A DNA stretch of 64,000 nucleotides, taken from assembly GCA_016178595.1 (NCBI GenBank), contig JACOSY010000035.1, forward strand, positions 1-64,000, given 5' to 3'. A program made the position numbers and the translations under genes. The notes under the pieces are model-generated. The model was not told where the DNA came from, made no database searches, and was given only the letters and a program-made list of their open reading frames with translations. This DNA is from Ignavibacteria bacterium. GTDB taxonomy: Bacteria; Bacteroidota; Ignavibacteria; UBA10030; SZUA-254. This document shows positions 1-8,671 of the stretch, piece after piece; the stretch's first letter is position 1; each line of letters begins with the position of its first letter.

Positions 1-84
1 GATCGACAACCCCTGAGCCCGATAGACGGCAATATGATTTCTTTCATCAAGAGACAGTTGATGATACTGTGGTATAGGTGCCAT
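1..84 (-). mobile_element. IS30-family transposase, N-terminal fragment (cut by window edge)
   Basis: Reading the minus strand from an ATG at 84 gives 28 codons with no stop before the window edge, beginning MAPIPQYHQLSLDERNHIAV. The LSLDERxxI stretch followed by a GLS is the start of the N-terminal helix-turn-helix seen in IS30-family DDE transposases (compare LTLEERYQI). The rest of the element lies to the left of the window, so whether it is intact cannot be judged. It points away from metH, so the insertion sequence ends just upstream of metH. Confidence 0.75.
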
Positions 85-113
85 ACTCCAAGAATAACAA
101 ATTCTCTCCTGGA

Positions 114-126
114 GTGTTGCACTTCC
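114..126. repeat. possible terminal inverted repeat motif of the IS30-type element
   Basis: The string gtgttgcacttcc lies 30 bases upstream of the transposase start. Ends of IS30-family elements often contain a GTTGCACTT-like core, and the spacing fits an element end. The partner repeat is outside the window, so this rests on resemblance only and the exact boundary is not defined. Confidence 0.4.
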
Positions 127-160
127 TTGTAGAACTCATGACATTCTACACTGTTTGATG

Positions 161-200
161 ACGGCGGTTTTGTCCCAATGGCTGGGATGGTAATCGCCGT
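161..200 (+). promoter_or_regulatory. nested stem-loop in the metH leader
   Basis: An outer stem acggcg (161-166) / cgccgt (195-200) encloses an inner stem tccca (173-177) / tggga (183-187). It ends 32 bases before the metH start codon. No T-run follows, so it is not a terminator, and it does not resemble the cobalamin or SAM riboswitches I know. It could be a leader structure or could form by chance. Confidence 0.35.
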
Positions 201-232
201 TTCTAATTCGGGATAAGAACGACTCAAAATTC

Positions 233-3200
233 ATGAAAGCATTCCTCGACATATTGAAAGAGAAGATCATCGTGTTCGATGGGGCGATGGGTACGAACAT
301 CCAATCCCAGAATCTTTCGGCAGATGACTTTGGCGGCGAGGAGTACAACGGATGCAATGAATATCTTGTTCTTACGAAGCCATCTGCCGTTGAGAAAGTT
401 CATGCAGACTTCCTCGGTGTCGGATGTGACGTCATTGAAACCGATACGTTCGGCGGGGCGCCCATCGTTCTTGCCGAGTATGATCTAGCAGACCAGGCCT
501 ACACGCTGAACCACACAGCAGCTCAAATCGCAAAGCAAGTCGCGAGTGATTTTTCAACCTCCGATCATCCCCGGTTCGTCGCTGGCTCGATGGGCCCGAC
601 GACAAAGCTTCCATCCCTCGGACATATCAGCTTCAAAGAGATGGAGAATGCTTTCTACATTCAGGCGAAAGGGCTCATAGACGGCGGTGTCGATCTCCTT
701 CTTGTCGAAACATGCCAAGACCTTCTTCAGATGAAAGCAGCGCTTGCCGGCATCTTCCAGTATCTTGCGGAGACGAAGAGAAAACTGCCGGTGATTGCCT
801 CGGTAACAATCGAGACGATGGGGACAATGCTGCTTGGAACGGAAATCTCCGCGGCGCTAACGGCACTCGAGCCGTACGACATCAATCTCATTGGAATGAA
901 CTGCGCGACAGGCCCGAAGGAAATGTCGGAGAACGTGCGCCACTTGTGCGCCAACAGTCCCAAGCCCGTGTTCGTCATGCCGAATGCGGGACTACCCGAA
1001 AATGTCGGCGGCCACGCACACTACAGGCTTTCACCTGACGAGATTGTCTACTATCTCTCACACTTCGTGAAAGAGCTTGGCGTCAATGCTGTTGGTGGCT
1101 GCTGTGGCACAACAAAGGAACATATCAAGAAGCTCGTTGATGCCGTTGGATCTCTTGCGCCGACCGAGCGGAAGTGGTCGTTGATTCAGAGTTGTTCGAG
1201 TTTGTATCAGAGTGCCCCGCTCCATATCGATCCCCCACCAGTCATCGTCGGTGAGCGCTCGAATGCAAACGGTAGTAAGATGTTCCGCGAGCTCCTCGCG
1301 CAGGAAAACTGGGAGGGAATAGTCGGGATGGGCAAACAGCAAGTGAAGGAAGGCTCGCACATTCTTGACGTCTGCGTTGCCTACGTTGGCCGTGACGAAG
1401 CGCGCGATATGCGCGAGCTCATCTTCCGGTACAATACGCAGGTTACTGTCCCGCTTATGATTGATTCGACTGAACCGCCGGTGATTGAGGAAGCGTTACA
1501 GCGACTTGGCGGAAAGGCAATCGTCAACTCCATTAACATGGAAGATGGTGAGGAAAGGATGGAAAAAGTGCTGCCGCTCTGTAAGAAGTACGGTGCGGCA
1601 GTCATCGCATTGACGATTGATGAACAGGGAATGGCGAAAACAGTCGAGCGGAAAGTCGAAATAGCTCGTCGGATTCATGCGCTTGCAACAAAGAAATACG
1701 GCATCAAGGAGCAGGACATTATCTTTGACACGCTGACCTTTACGCTGGGTTCCGGCGATGAAGAATTTCGTAAGTCAGGCATTGCAACGATCGAAGCGAT
1801 CCGTCAGATCAAGAAGGAATTTCCAAACGTTCATGCCAGTCTGGGGGTGAGCAACATCTCGTTTGGACTTTCTCCACACTCACGGAATGTCGTCAACAGT
1901 GTTTTTCTCCACTATGCGATGGAATCCGGGTTGGACATGGCGATCGTGCATGCCTCGAAGATCCTCCCCCTGTATAAAATCTCAGATCACGAACGCGAGA
2001 TATGCAGAAAACTGATCTTCGATGAGCGCACGCCCGATTATGATCCGCTTCAGGACTTACTCAGTTACTACGCCGGGAAGAAACCTGACGCGAAGAAAAC
2101 TCCATTGAAAACCAGCACCATCGAGGAGCGGCTTAAGAATCGAATCATCGAGGGCGACAAAGTTGACTTACAAGATGATCTCTCTGAAGGACTCAAGAAG
2201 TATTCCGCACTCGATATCATCAACACGATCCTGCTCGACGGGATGAAGGTTGTCGGCGATCTCTTTGGGAGTGGTCAAATGCAATTACCGTTCGTTCTTC
2301 AATCCGCTGAAGTGATGAAAGCTGCCGTCGGTTACCTTGAGAAATTCATGGACAAGGAAGATGTGATCTCCAAGGGGGCGATGGTCATTGCGACGGTGAA
2401 AGGAGATGTTCACGACATCGGCAAGAACCTTGTCGATATCATTCTCACAAACAATGGTTACAAGGTCATTAACCTTGGGATCCAATGCCCGCTTGATCGC
2501 ATGCTGACTGCTTACAATGAACATCACGCTGATGTCATTGGTATGTCGGGTTTGCTCGTGAAATCCACACTTATTATGAAGCAGAATTTGGAGGTCATGA
2601 ACGAGCGTGGCGTGTTGCCGCCGGTGATTCTTGGGGGCGCAGCGCTCACACGCCGCTACGTTGAGCAGGACTTGCGATCGGTCTACAAGGGCGATCTCTT
2701 CTATGCGAATGATGCCTTCGATGGCCTGCATTACATGGAACAGATTGCGAATACGGTAGAGGGACAGCAACGGACAACAGCTACTGCGGCTGACATTCAA
2801 ATCCAACAAGAAGAAGGAGACGAACAACTCTCAGGACTTGAGGCGAAGATCGCACTTGCGCCGAAGGAAACGCATTCAGTTCAGAAAACAGTGGCGACAA
2901 CTGCGATACCCAGGGCTCCATTCTTTGGGACGAAGGTTGCGGAGAGTATCTCATTGAAGGAAACCTTCCGATACATCAATGAGACTGCACTGATTCGCGG
3001 ACAGTGGCAGGTTCGCCGGGGAAGAATGAGCGAGGAAAATTACAAGAAACTCCTCGAAGAGAAAATCTTTCCCGAACTCCGGGAACTTCAAGCAATGGCG
3101 ATTCGCGAAGAACTGCTTCAGCCGAAAGTCGTCTATGGTTACTTTCCATGTCAATCTGAAGGAGATGATATCATCATCTACCGTCCCTCAAGCGAACCGA

Positions 3201-3772
3201 ATCCCGTGCAAGTTTGGGATGAAGAGATTACCGCTCAAATCTGGAATCCGAAATTCGAAATCAGAAATTTGAAGGAGTGGCTGCGTTTTGCTTTCCCTCG
3301 TCAGTCGAAGGGTCGTTACTTCTGCATCTCCGATTTCTTTGCCTCACGAGATTCCGGCAGGCTCGACGTTGTTGGGTTTCACCTGGTTACAATGGGAGCA
3401 GTCGCTTCTGATTACGCTTCAAAGCTTTTCCATTCTAATAACTACAAAGAGTATCTTTACTTCCACGGTTTGAGTGTTGAATCAGCCGAAGCGCTTGCAG
3501 AATTGTGGCACAAGCGGATCCGCGAGGAGCTAGACATACACCATCATGATGCGGGTGAGATCAAGAAGCTGTTCAGCCAAAACTATCAAGGTTCGCGGTA
3601 CAGCTTCGGCTATCCTGCATGTCCGAGCCTTGAAGATCAAACGAAACTCTTCGAGTTACTCCGGCCGGAACGGATCGGCGTAACCCTCACCGAGGAGTAT
3701 CAGCTTGTGCCGGAACAATCCACATCCGCCATCATCGTGTATCACCCCGATGCACGATACTTCAACATTTAA
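233..3772 (+). CDS. metH: cobalamin-dependent methionine synthase
   Basis: The 1179-residue product, close to the 1227 of the E. coli enzyme, transfers a methyl group from methyl-tetrahydrofolate to homocysteine through cobalamin in the cytoplasm. All four modules are visible. The homocysteine domain has zinc ligands C224, C290 and C291 (GMNC and GGCC). A pterin-binding domain follows, opening near residue 340 with VIVGERSNANG. The B12 domain carries GDVHDIG with the cobalt-ligating H727. The C-terminal activation domain runs to the end. A short low-complexity segment near residues 1004-1013 is encoded by an AT-rich dispersed motif (3243-3271). The ATG at 233 opens directly into MKAFLDILKEKIIVFDGAMG, the family's usual start. 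An IS30-type element ends about 100 bases upstream. Confidence 0.97.
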   Translation: MKAFLDILKEKIIVFDGAMGTNIQSQNLSADDFGGEEYNGCNEYLVLTKPSAVEKVHADFLGVGCDVIETDTFGGAPIVLAEYDLADQAYTLNHTAAQIAKQVASDFSTSDHPRFVAGSMGPTTKLPSLGHISFKEMENAFYIQAKGLIDGGVDLLLVETCQDLLQMKAALAGIFQYLAETKRKLPVIASVTIETMGTMLLGTEISAALTALEPYDINLIGMNCATGPKEMSENVRHLCANSPKPVFVMPNAGLPENVGGHAHYRLSPDEIVYYLSHFVKELGVNAVGGCCGTTKEHIKKLVDAVGSLAPTERKWSLIQSCSSLYQSAPLHIDPPPVIVGERSNANGSKMFRELLAQENWEGIVGMGKQQVKEGSHILDVCVAYVGRDEARDMRELIFRYNTQVTVPLMIDSTEPPVIEEALQRLGGKAIVNSINMEDGEERMEKVLPLCKKYGAAVIALTIDEQGMAKTVERKVEIARRIHALATKKYGIKEQDIIFDTLTFTLGSGDEEFRKSGIATIEAIRQIKKEFPNVHASLGVSNISFGLSPHSRNVVNSVFLHYAMESGLDMAIVHASKILPLYKISDHEREICRKLIFDERTPDYDPLQDLLSYYAGKKPDAKKTPLKTSTIEERLKNRIIEGDKVDLQDDLSEGLKKYSALDIINTILLDGMKVVGDLFGSGQMQLPFVLQSAEVMKAAVGYLEKFMDKEDVISKGAMVIATVKGDVHDIGKNLVDIILTNNGYKVINLGIQCPLDRMLTAYNEHHADVIGMSGLLVKSTLIMKQNLEVMNERGVLPPVILGGAALTRRYVEQDLRSVYKGDLFYANDAFDGLHYMEQIANTVEGQQRTTATAADIQIQQEEGDEQLSGLEAKIALAPKETHSVQKTVATTAIPRAPFFGTKVAESISLKETFRYINETALIRGQWQVRRGRMSEENYKKLLEEKIFPELRELQAMAIREELLQPKVVYGYFPCQSEGDDIIIYRPSSEPNPVQVWDEEITAQIWNPKFEIRNLKEWLRFAFPRQSKGRYFCISDFFASRDSGRLDVVGFHLVTMGAVASDYASKLFHSNNYKEYLYFHGLSVESAEALAELWHKRIREELDIHHHDAGEIKKLFSQNYQGSRYSFGYPACPSLEDQTKLFELLRPERIGVTLTEEYQLVPEQSTSAIIVYHPDARYFNI
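3243..3271 (+). repeat. AT-rich dispersed motif, copy A (inside metH)
   Basis: The stretch is built of repeated gaaattc/gaaatc words and encodes NPKFEIRNLK in the activation domain of MetH. Similar words on the opposite strand recur at 18579-18609, inside another gene, and at 48666-48700, between genes. It keeps the reading frame open. Confidence 0.45.
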
Positions 3773-3781
3773 CAATCCTGC

Positions 3782-3810
3782 TTGAAAAATTTGCTGCTTT
3801 TCCGTATACT
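3782..3810 (+). promoter_or_regulatory. sigma-70-type promoter of the DUF309 gene
   Basis: TTGAAA (3782-3787) and TATACT (3805-3810) are separated by exactly 17 bases. The expected transcription start, six to eight bases downstream, falls at or next to the ATG at 3819, so the transcript would have almost no leader. Confidence 0.65.
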
Positions 3811-3818
3811 ATGCTATC

Positions 3819-4548
<730 letters not shown>

Positions 4549-4578
4549 GAAGTAACGGGGTCGCTGGAGATTTCATGG

Positions 4579-4615
4579 AAGGTCGGTTGAACGCAAATCC
4601 TCAGCCGACCTTTTT
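4579..4615 (+). terminator. rho-independent terminator after the ferredoxin gene
   Basis: A 12-base-pair stem, aaggtcggttga (4579-4590) with tcagccgacctt (4601-4612), contains one G-T pair, has a ten-base loop and runs into five Ts. It closes the DUF309-ferredoxin unit. Confidence 0.88.
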
Positions 4616-4638
4616 CCATCATTGCTGATGTCCATCGT

Positions 4639-5484
4639 ATGAAGGTCGGTAATTACGAACTCCATTCCATAGAGACGGGCCGCTTCGGGTTGGATGGCGG
4701 TGCGATGTTCGGTATCGTCCCCAAACCCTTATGGAGCAAGGTCAATCCACCTGATGATCGGAACAGGATTACTCTCGCTGCACGTGCCCTGCTTATTGTC
4801 GGCAATGGACGAAGGATACTGGTGGATAATGGCAACGGTCCAAAGTTCACCGAAAAGCAGGTCGATATTTACCGGCTTGATACAAGTCAGTTTGAGCTGA
4901 CGAAATCGCTTACACAGTACGGACTTACGACCGCCGATATCACCGACGTTCTCCTTACTCACCTTCACTTTGATCACGCAGGAGGATCAACGTATAAGGA
5001 AAACGGAGAATTGAAGCCGACATTTCCCCATGCGAAATACTATGTTCAGAAGGCGCACTGGGAACAGGCTATGAACCCAACGGAGAAAGATCGTGGAAGC
5101 TTTATGCCGGATGACTTCCTTCCACTTCGGCAGCATGGTGTGTTGGAATTCATTGAGGGAGAAGGAGAGATTTTTCCACAAGTATCACTCGTTGTGGTCA
5201 ATGGCCACACTGCCGCACAACAGCTACCGAAGATTTCAGATGGGCGCACTACCTTGTTATATTGCTGCGATCTATTTCCAACAACATCACATATTCCTCT
5301 GCCGTATATCATGGCGTACGACCTGCGGCCGCTCACAACGCTCGAAGAGAAGAAGAAAATTTTGCATCAGGCGGTCGACGAGGATTGGATATTATTTTTT
5401 GAACATGATCCGAAAACCGTTGCAGGAAAAATAACGAGAACCGACAAAGGGTATACCTTTGGCTCGCCGGTCATGTTCGATTAG
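4639..5484 (+). CDS. MBL-fold metallo-hydrolase
   Basis: The 281-residue product contains the metallo-beta-lactamase signature THLHFDHAGG around residues 112-121, the binuclear metal site of hydrolases in this fold. A later His in NGHTAAQQ (residues near 190) and the C-terminal FFEHDP supply further ligands. The overall pattern resembles the quorum-quenching lactonase/glyoxalase-like branch, but the substrate cannot be named. There is no signal peptide, so it is cytoplasmic. It starts at ATG 4639 without an obvious ribosome site, 25 bases after the preceding terminator, and stands next to a Rieske-queG-trxB cluster. Confidence 0.85.
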   Translation: MKVGNYELHSIETGRFGLDGGAMFGIVPKPLWSKVNPPDDRNRITLAARALLIVGNGRRILVDNGNGPKFTEKQVDIYRLDTSQFELTKSLTQYGLTTADITDVLLTHLHFDHAGGSTYKENGELKPTFPHAKYYVQKAHWEQAMNPTEKDRGSFMPDDFLPLRQHGVLEFIEGEGEIFPQVSLVVVNGHTAAQQLPKISDGRTTLLYCCDLFPTTSHIPLPYIMAYDLRPLTTLEEKKKILHQAVDEDWILFFEHDPKTVAGKITRTDKGYTFGSPVMFD

Positions 5485-5509
5485 CATGTTTATTTATGGA
5501 AGATAGCTT

Positions 5510-5830
5510 GTGCCGAGATTTGTGAAGGCCGTGCGGAAAGAAAGCGTTCTCGATCGATGCGGGACTTTGGTGGAGATCGAAGGGAAAGATATCGCCATCT
5601 TCAAACGGGGCACAAAGTTTTTTGCAATTAATAACGTTTGTTCACACCAGCACTTTTCAGCCCTTCACCAGGGACAGTTGGATGGACTAACGGTTGAGTG
5701 TCCGATGCACGGTTGGATATACGATCTTCAAACAGGGAAAGCGCTCACGGGTGATGGCGGGGTAGCAACGTATATCGTTCGGATCGATGGCGATGACATT
5801 CTGATTGAATTGCCGGATGAAGAGACTTGA
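5510..5830 (+). CDS. Rieske [2Fe-2S] ferredoxin
   Basis: This 106-residue soluble Rieske protein has the cluster ligands C44-x-H46 and C64-x2-H67 in the boxes CSHQH and CPMHGW. The short length, with no transmembrane segment, matches the ferredoxin components of dioxygenase or nitrite-reductase-like systems rather than cytochrome bc Rieske proteins. The start is a GTG at 5510 with ggaag about eight bases upstream. The gene overlaps queG at a TGATG junction, so the two are translationally coupled. A role in electron supply is inferred; no cognate oxygenase is in the window. Confidence 0.88.
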   Translation: MPRFVKAVRKESVLDRCGTLVEIEGKDIAIFKRGTKFFAINNVCSHQHFSALHQGQLDGLTVECPMHGWIYDLQTGKALTGDGGVATYIVRIDGDDILIELPDEET

Positions 5831-6774
5831 TGCGTGAACAGACTGAGAAAATAAAACGAGAAGCATACCGGCTCGGGTTCAGTAAAGTTGGGATTGCCCG
5901 TGCAGAAAAGCTCGGCCAGGAAGCGGTGCATTTGGAAGAATGGCTGAACCGCGGCTTTCATGCAACGATGAATTGGATGGCAGGGAATGTGAAAAGGCGC
6001 ATTGATCCGGGGAACATCCTCATCGATGCCAAGTCCGTCATCGCGGTAGCAATGAACTACTACACCGAAATTCCACATTGTGAAGACTCTGAGACGGGGA
6101 AAATTTCTCGTTACGCTTGGGGAGATGATTATCATGATGTGCTTTCAAAACGACTTCAAGAATTATACGACTTTATCAAGTCGATTGAGCCGTCAGCTGA
6201 GGGGAAAGTCTACGTCGATACTGGCCCCGTGATGGAGAAGGTGTGGGCAGAGCGTTCCGGTATCGGCTGGATTGGCAAGCATACGAATGTTATCACGCAA
6301 GAGTACGGCTCGTGGGTGTTTCTGGGTGAGATCATCATCAATGTCGAGCTTGAATATGACGCCCCGGCGACCGACCACTGTGGAACGTGCACTCTTTGCA
6401 TCGAAGCGTGTCCCACCGAAGCGATTGTCGAACCATATATCATTGATTCGAATCGCTGCATCTCGTACCTTACTATCGAACATCGAGGTGAGATCGCGGA
6501 AGAATTAGGTGAAAGATTTGATCGATGGATTTACGGTTGCGACATTTGTCAGGATGTGTGTCCCTGGAATCAAAAGTTTGCTCTTCCTACATCGGAGAGT
6601 GCATTTTTTCCAAGGGAACACAACGTTGCGCCCCGTCTCACAGATGTTGTTTCGTTGACAGAAGAAGAGTTCAGTGAGAAGTATCGTAAAAGTCCGATGA
6701 AGCGTACGAAGCTTCGCGGTCTCGTCCGCAACGCGCAAACGGCAGCATCACTCCAGTCAACAGAGAAAAAATAA
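5830..6774 (+). CDS. queG: epoxyqueuosine reductase
   Basis: QueG reduces epoxyqueuosine to queuosine in the wobble position of tRNAs using cobalamin and two [4Fe-4S] clusters. The 314-residue product has the two cluster motifs CGTCTLCIEACP (near residue 182) and CDICQDVCPWN (near residue 237), and the N-terminal half has the B12-binding features of the family. ATG 5830 overlaps the Rieske stop codon and is preferred to the in-frame TTG one codon earlier. The stop overlaps the trxB start by one base (TAATG). Like MetH it needs B12, so both depend on cobalamin supply. Confidence 0.95.
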   Translation: MREQTEKIKREAYRLGFSKVGIARAEKLGQEAVHLEEWLNRGFHATMNWMAGNVKRRIDPGNILIDAKSVIAVAMNYYTEIPHCEDSETGKISRYAWGDDYHDVLSKRLQELYDFIKSIEPSAEGKVYVDTGPVMEKVWAERSGIGWIGKHTNVITQEYGSWVFLGEIIINVELEYDAPATDHCGTCTLCIEACPTEAIVEPYIIDSNRCISYLTIEHRGEIAEELGERFDRWIYGCDICQDVCPWNQKFALPTSESAFFPREHNVAPRLTDVVSLTEEEFSEKYRKSPMKRTKLRGLVRNAQTAASLQSTEKK

Positions 6775-7730
6775 TGAATGCCACTATGAATAATCACTAT
6801 CGAGTTATCATCATCGGGTCAGGACCTGCGGGTCTCACTGCGGCTATCTATGCGGGCCGAGCCAATCTCACACCGCTTGTCTTTGAAGGTATCCAGCCCG
6901 GAGGGCAACTGACAATTACAACTGACGTTGAAAACTACCCAGGGTTCCCGGACGGAGTTCTCGGTCCGGAGCTGATGGAGCTGTTTCGCAAGCAAGCACA
7001 CCGTTTCAATGCTACAACGCTGTTTCAGGATGTGGCAAAAGTCGATTTCTCGAAACGTCCATTTCATCTTTACTCAAACGAGAAAGAATACATGGCTGAT
7101 ACCGTCATTATCTCGACTGGCGCATCCGCTAAATGGCTCGGGATCTCAACGGAGAAAGAATACATGGGCTACGGTGTATCGGCCTGCGCCACGTGCGATG
7201 CGTTCTTTTTTAAAGGGCAGGAAGTAGCAGTTGTTGGTGGCGGCGATACGGCGATGGAAGAAGCCAATTTTCTCACAAAGTTCGCTACAAAGGTGACCAT
7301 TATTCATCGACGTGATAAGCTCCGTGCTTCGAAAATCATGCAAGACCGGGCGTTCAAGAATCCAAAGATTTCTTTCATTTGGAACTCGGCTGTCGAGGAA
7401 ATTCTTGGAAAGCAAGAGAACGGAAGAAAGTCCGTTACAGGACTCAAACTCCGGAACCTCAGGACGAATGAGGTGACAAGTTTCCGCGTCGATGGGTTGT
7501 TTATAGGAATCGGCCATCAACCGAACACCACGATCTTTGAAGGGCAGATCAATATGGATCCAAACGGATATCTCGTAGTGAAGCATGGAACTACACAGAC
7601 CAATATTCCCGGAATCTTTGCCGCGGGGGATGTCGCGGATGCGGTCTATCGTCAGGCCGTTACTGCAGCAGGGACTGGCTGCATGGCCGCGATGGAAGCT
7701 GAACGCTTCCTCGAAAGCCAACATGATTGA
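6774..7730 (+). CDS. trxB: thioredoxin reductase
   Basis: The 318-residue flavoprotein uses NADPH to reduce thioredoxin. The N-terminal FAD site GSGPAGLTAAIYAGRA, the NADPH site VVGGGDTAMEEA, the redox pair C138-A-T-C141 and the C-terminal GIFAAGDVAD are all in place. Length and order are standard for the low-molecular-weight enzyme. It is coupled to queG through a one-base overlap, forming a Rieske-queG-trxB operon. Confidence 0.96.
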   Translation: MNATMNNHYRVIIIGSGPAGLTAAIYAGRANLTPLVFEGIQPGGQLTITTDVENYPGFPDGVLGPELMELFRKQAHRFNATTLFQDVAKVDFSKRPFHLYSNEKEYMADTVIISTGASAKWLGISTEKEYMGYGVSACATCDAFFFKGQEVAVVGGGDTAMEEANFLTKFATKVTIIHRRDKLRASKIMQDRAFKNPKISFIWNSAVEEILGKQENGRKSVTGLKLRNLRTNEVTSFRVDGLFIGIGHQPNTTIFEGQINMDPNGYLVVKHGTTQTNIPGIFAAGDVADAVYRQAVTAAGTGCMAAMEAERFLESQHD

Positions 7731-7790
7731 GCCGATCGATTGTTCCCTCTGAAAAATTGGCATTCGAATATTGAACGGCTGCCGAAACTC

Positions 7791-7839
7791 TTGACAGCTT
7801 GTCTGAGTCCGTTAGCCGTTTTTTCCTAACGTCTGTCAA
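7791..7839 (+). promoter_or_regulatory. nested inverted repeat upstream of hsp20
   Basis: An outer arm ttgacag (7791-7797) pairs with ctgtcaa (7833-7839), and an inner arm cgttag (7810-7815) pairs with ctaacg (7826-7831). The T-rich loop contains six Ts, so it is not a normal terminator. It is not the CIRCE operator. It may be the operator or RNA structure controlling hsp20, or the 3' end of the trxB transcript. Confidence 0.45.
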
Positions 7840-7849
7840 ATCGCCGATC

Positions 7850-7969
7850 ATGATCCGAGACCCCTCGAAATCAACCGAGATTTTCCCCATCGCTCTGGCA
7901 CAAGAGTTGAATGAGTATGAGACGATTGCTTCAAAAACTATTATTTTACGAAAGGAGATACTCTTATGA
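7850..7969 (+). CDS. possible 39-residue leader ORF coupled to hsp20
   Basis: An ATG at 7850 opens 39 codons whose TGA overlaps the hsp20 ATG (ttATGAc). The peptide would begin MIRDPSKSTEIFPIALAQEL. The overlap geometry suits translational coupling, but there is no clear ribosome site for the small ORF and no family is recognised. It may be chance. Confidence 0.22.
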   Translation: MIRDPSKSTEIFPIALAQELNEYETIASKTIILRKEILL

Positions 7970-8445
7970 CACTCATTCGATGGAATCCACTACGCGATGT
8001 CACGGTGTGGCATCCGGTCAGTGATCTAACAAACGAGATTGTGGGCATGCAACGGGAAATCGATCGCATGTTCGAGCGCTTCCGGGGCGGCACGGTTGAC
8101 GACAGCCATGCCAGCATGTGGATCCCGGCAGTCGATGTCGTTGAAAAGGAAAGTGAGTTCATCGTCAAGGCAGAACTACCGGGAGTTGATCGGAAGGATG
8201 TGAAGATAACAGTCCAGAACGATATTCTGACGATCAGCGGCGAGAAGCGGCATGAAGAAGAGAAGAACGATCGAAATTACCAACGTGTCGAGCGATCCTA
8301 TGGCTCGTTCCAACGCTCGTTCACGCTTCCCTCGACCGTAGCAAACGACCGGATTGAAGCAGCCTACGATAACGGCATACTGACCGTCTCGATTCCCAAA
8401 GTCGAAGAAGCGAAGCGACGCGAGATCGAAGTAAAGGTAAAGTAA
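7966..8445 (+). CDS. small heat-shock protein, Hsp20/alpha-crystallin family
   Basis: The 159-residue chaperone binds unfolding proteins without ATP and assembles into oligomers. The alpha-crystallin domain spans about residues 45-140, with AELPGVDRKDVKI near its start and AAYDNGILTVSIPK, which includes the conserved GILTV, near its end. A short C-terminal tail follows. A strong ribosome site, aaaggaga, sits nine bases before the ATG. A nested inverted repeat and a 39-codon ORF upstream may take part in control. Two hairpins, the second a good terminator, follow the gene, so it is likely monocistronic. Confidence 0.95.
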   Translation: MTLIRWNPLRDVTVWHPVSDLTNEIVGMQREIDRMFERFRGGTVDDSHASMWIPAVDVVEKESEFIVKAELPGVDRKDVKITVQNDILTISGEKRHEEEKNDRNYQRVERSYGSFQRSFTLPSTVANDRIEAAYDNGILTVSIPKVEEAKRREIEVKVK

Positions 8446-8515
8446 AAGATCTGTAGATTTCAGATTCACTGCATCGCTTTGCGCGATAAACAGTGAACTG
8501 GCTCAAGATCTTAAG

Positions 8516-8562
8516 AACGGATAATGTACGGCATCTTTTTTTGCCAAACATTATCCGTTTTT
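8516..8562 (+). terminator. rho-independent terminator after hsp20
   Basis: The stem aacggataatgt (8516-8527) pairs with acattatccgtt (8548-8559) and is followed by Ts. A separate hairpin, ttcactg (8464-8470) / cagtgaa (8491-8497), lies between it and the hsp20 stop. Confidence 0.82.
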
Positions 8563-8578
8563 CATTTTCATTACTTGT

Positions 8579-8607
8579 TTGACTTTTGCGTGACAGTTTT
8601 GTATACT
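8579..8607 (+). promoter_or_regulatory. sigma-70-type promoter of sppA
   Basis: TTGACT (8579-8584) and TATACT (8602-8607) are separated by 17 bases. The sppA start codon is 65 bases downstream. Confidence 0.7.
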
Positions 8608-8671
8608 AAGCTGAAAAATCAATGAGTTACAGCTTTTTTCTTCGAAGAGTTCGTTAAGGCGTTATCATAAG

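Noticed and set aside
127-232. Cobalamin or SAM riboswitch before metH
   Set aside because: About 100 bases are available, too short for a cobalamin riboswitch, and no B12-box or SAM-type core is seen; only a nested stem-loop is present.
7740-7965. CIRCE heat-shock operator before hsp20
   Set aside because: The dyad present (ttgacag...ctgtcaa) does not match TTAGCACTC-N9-GAGTGCTAA.
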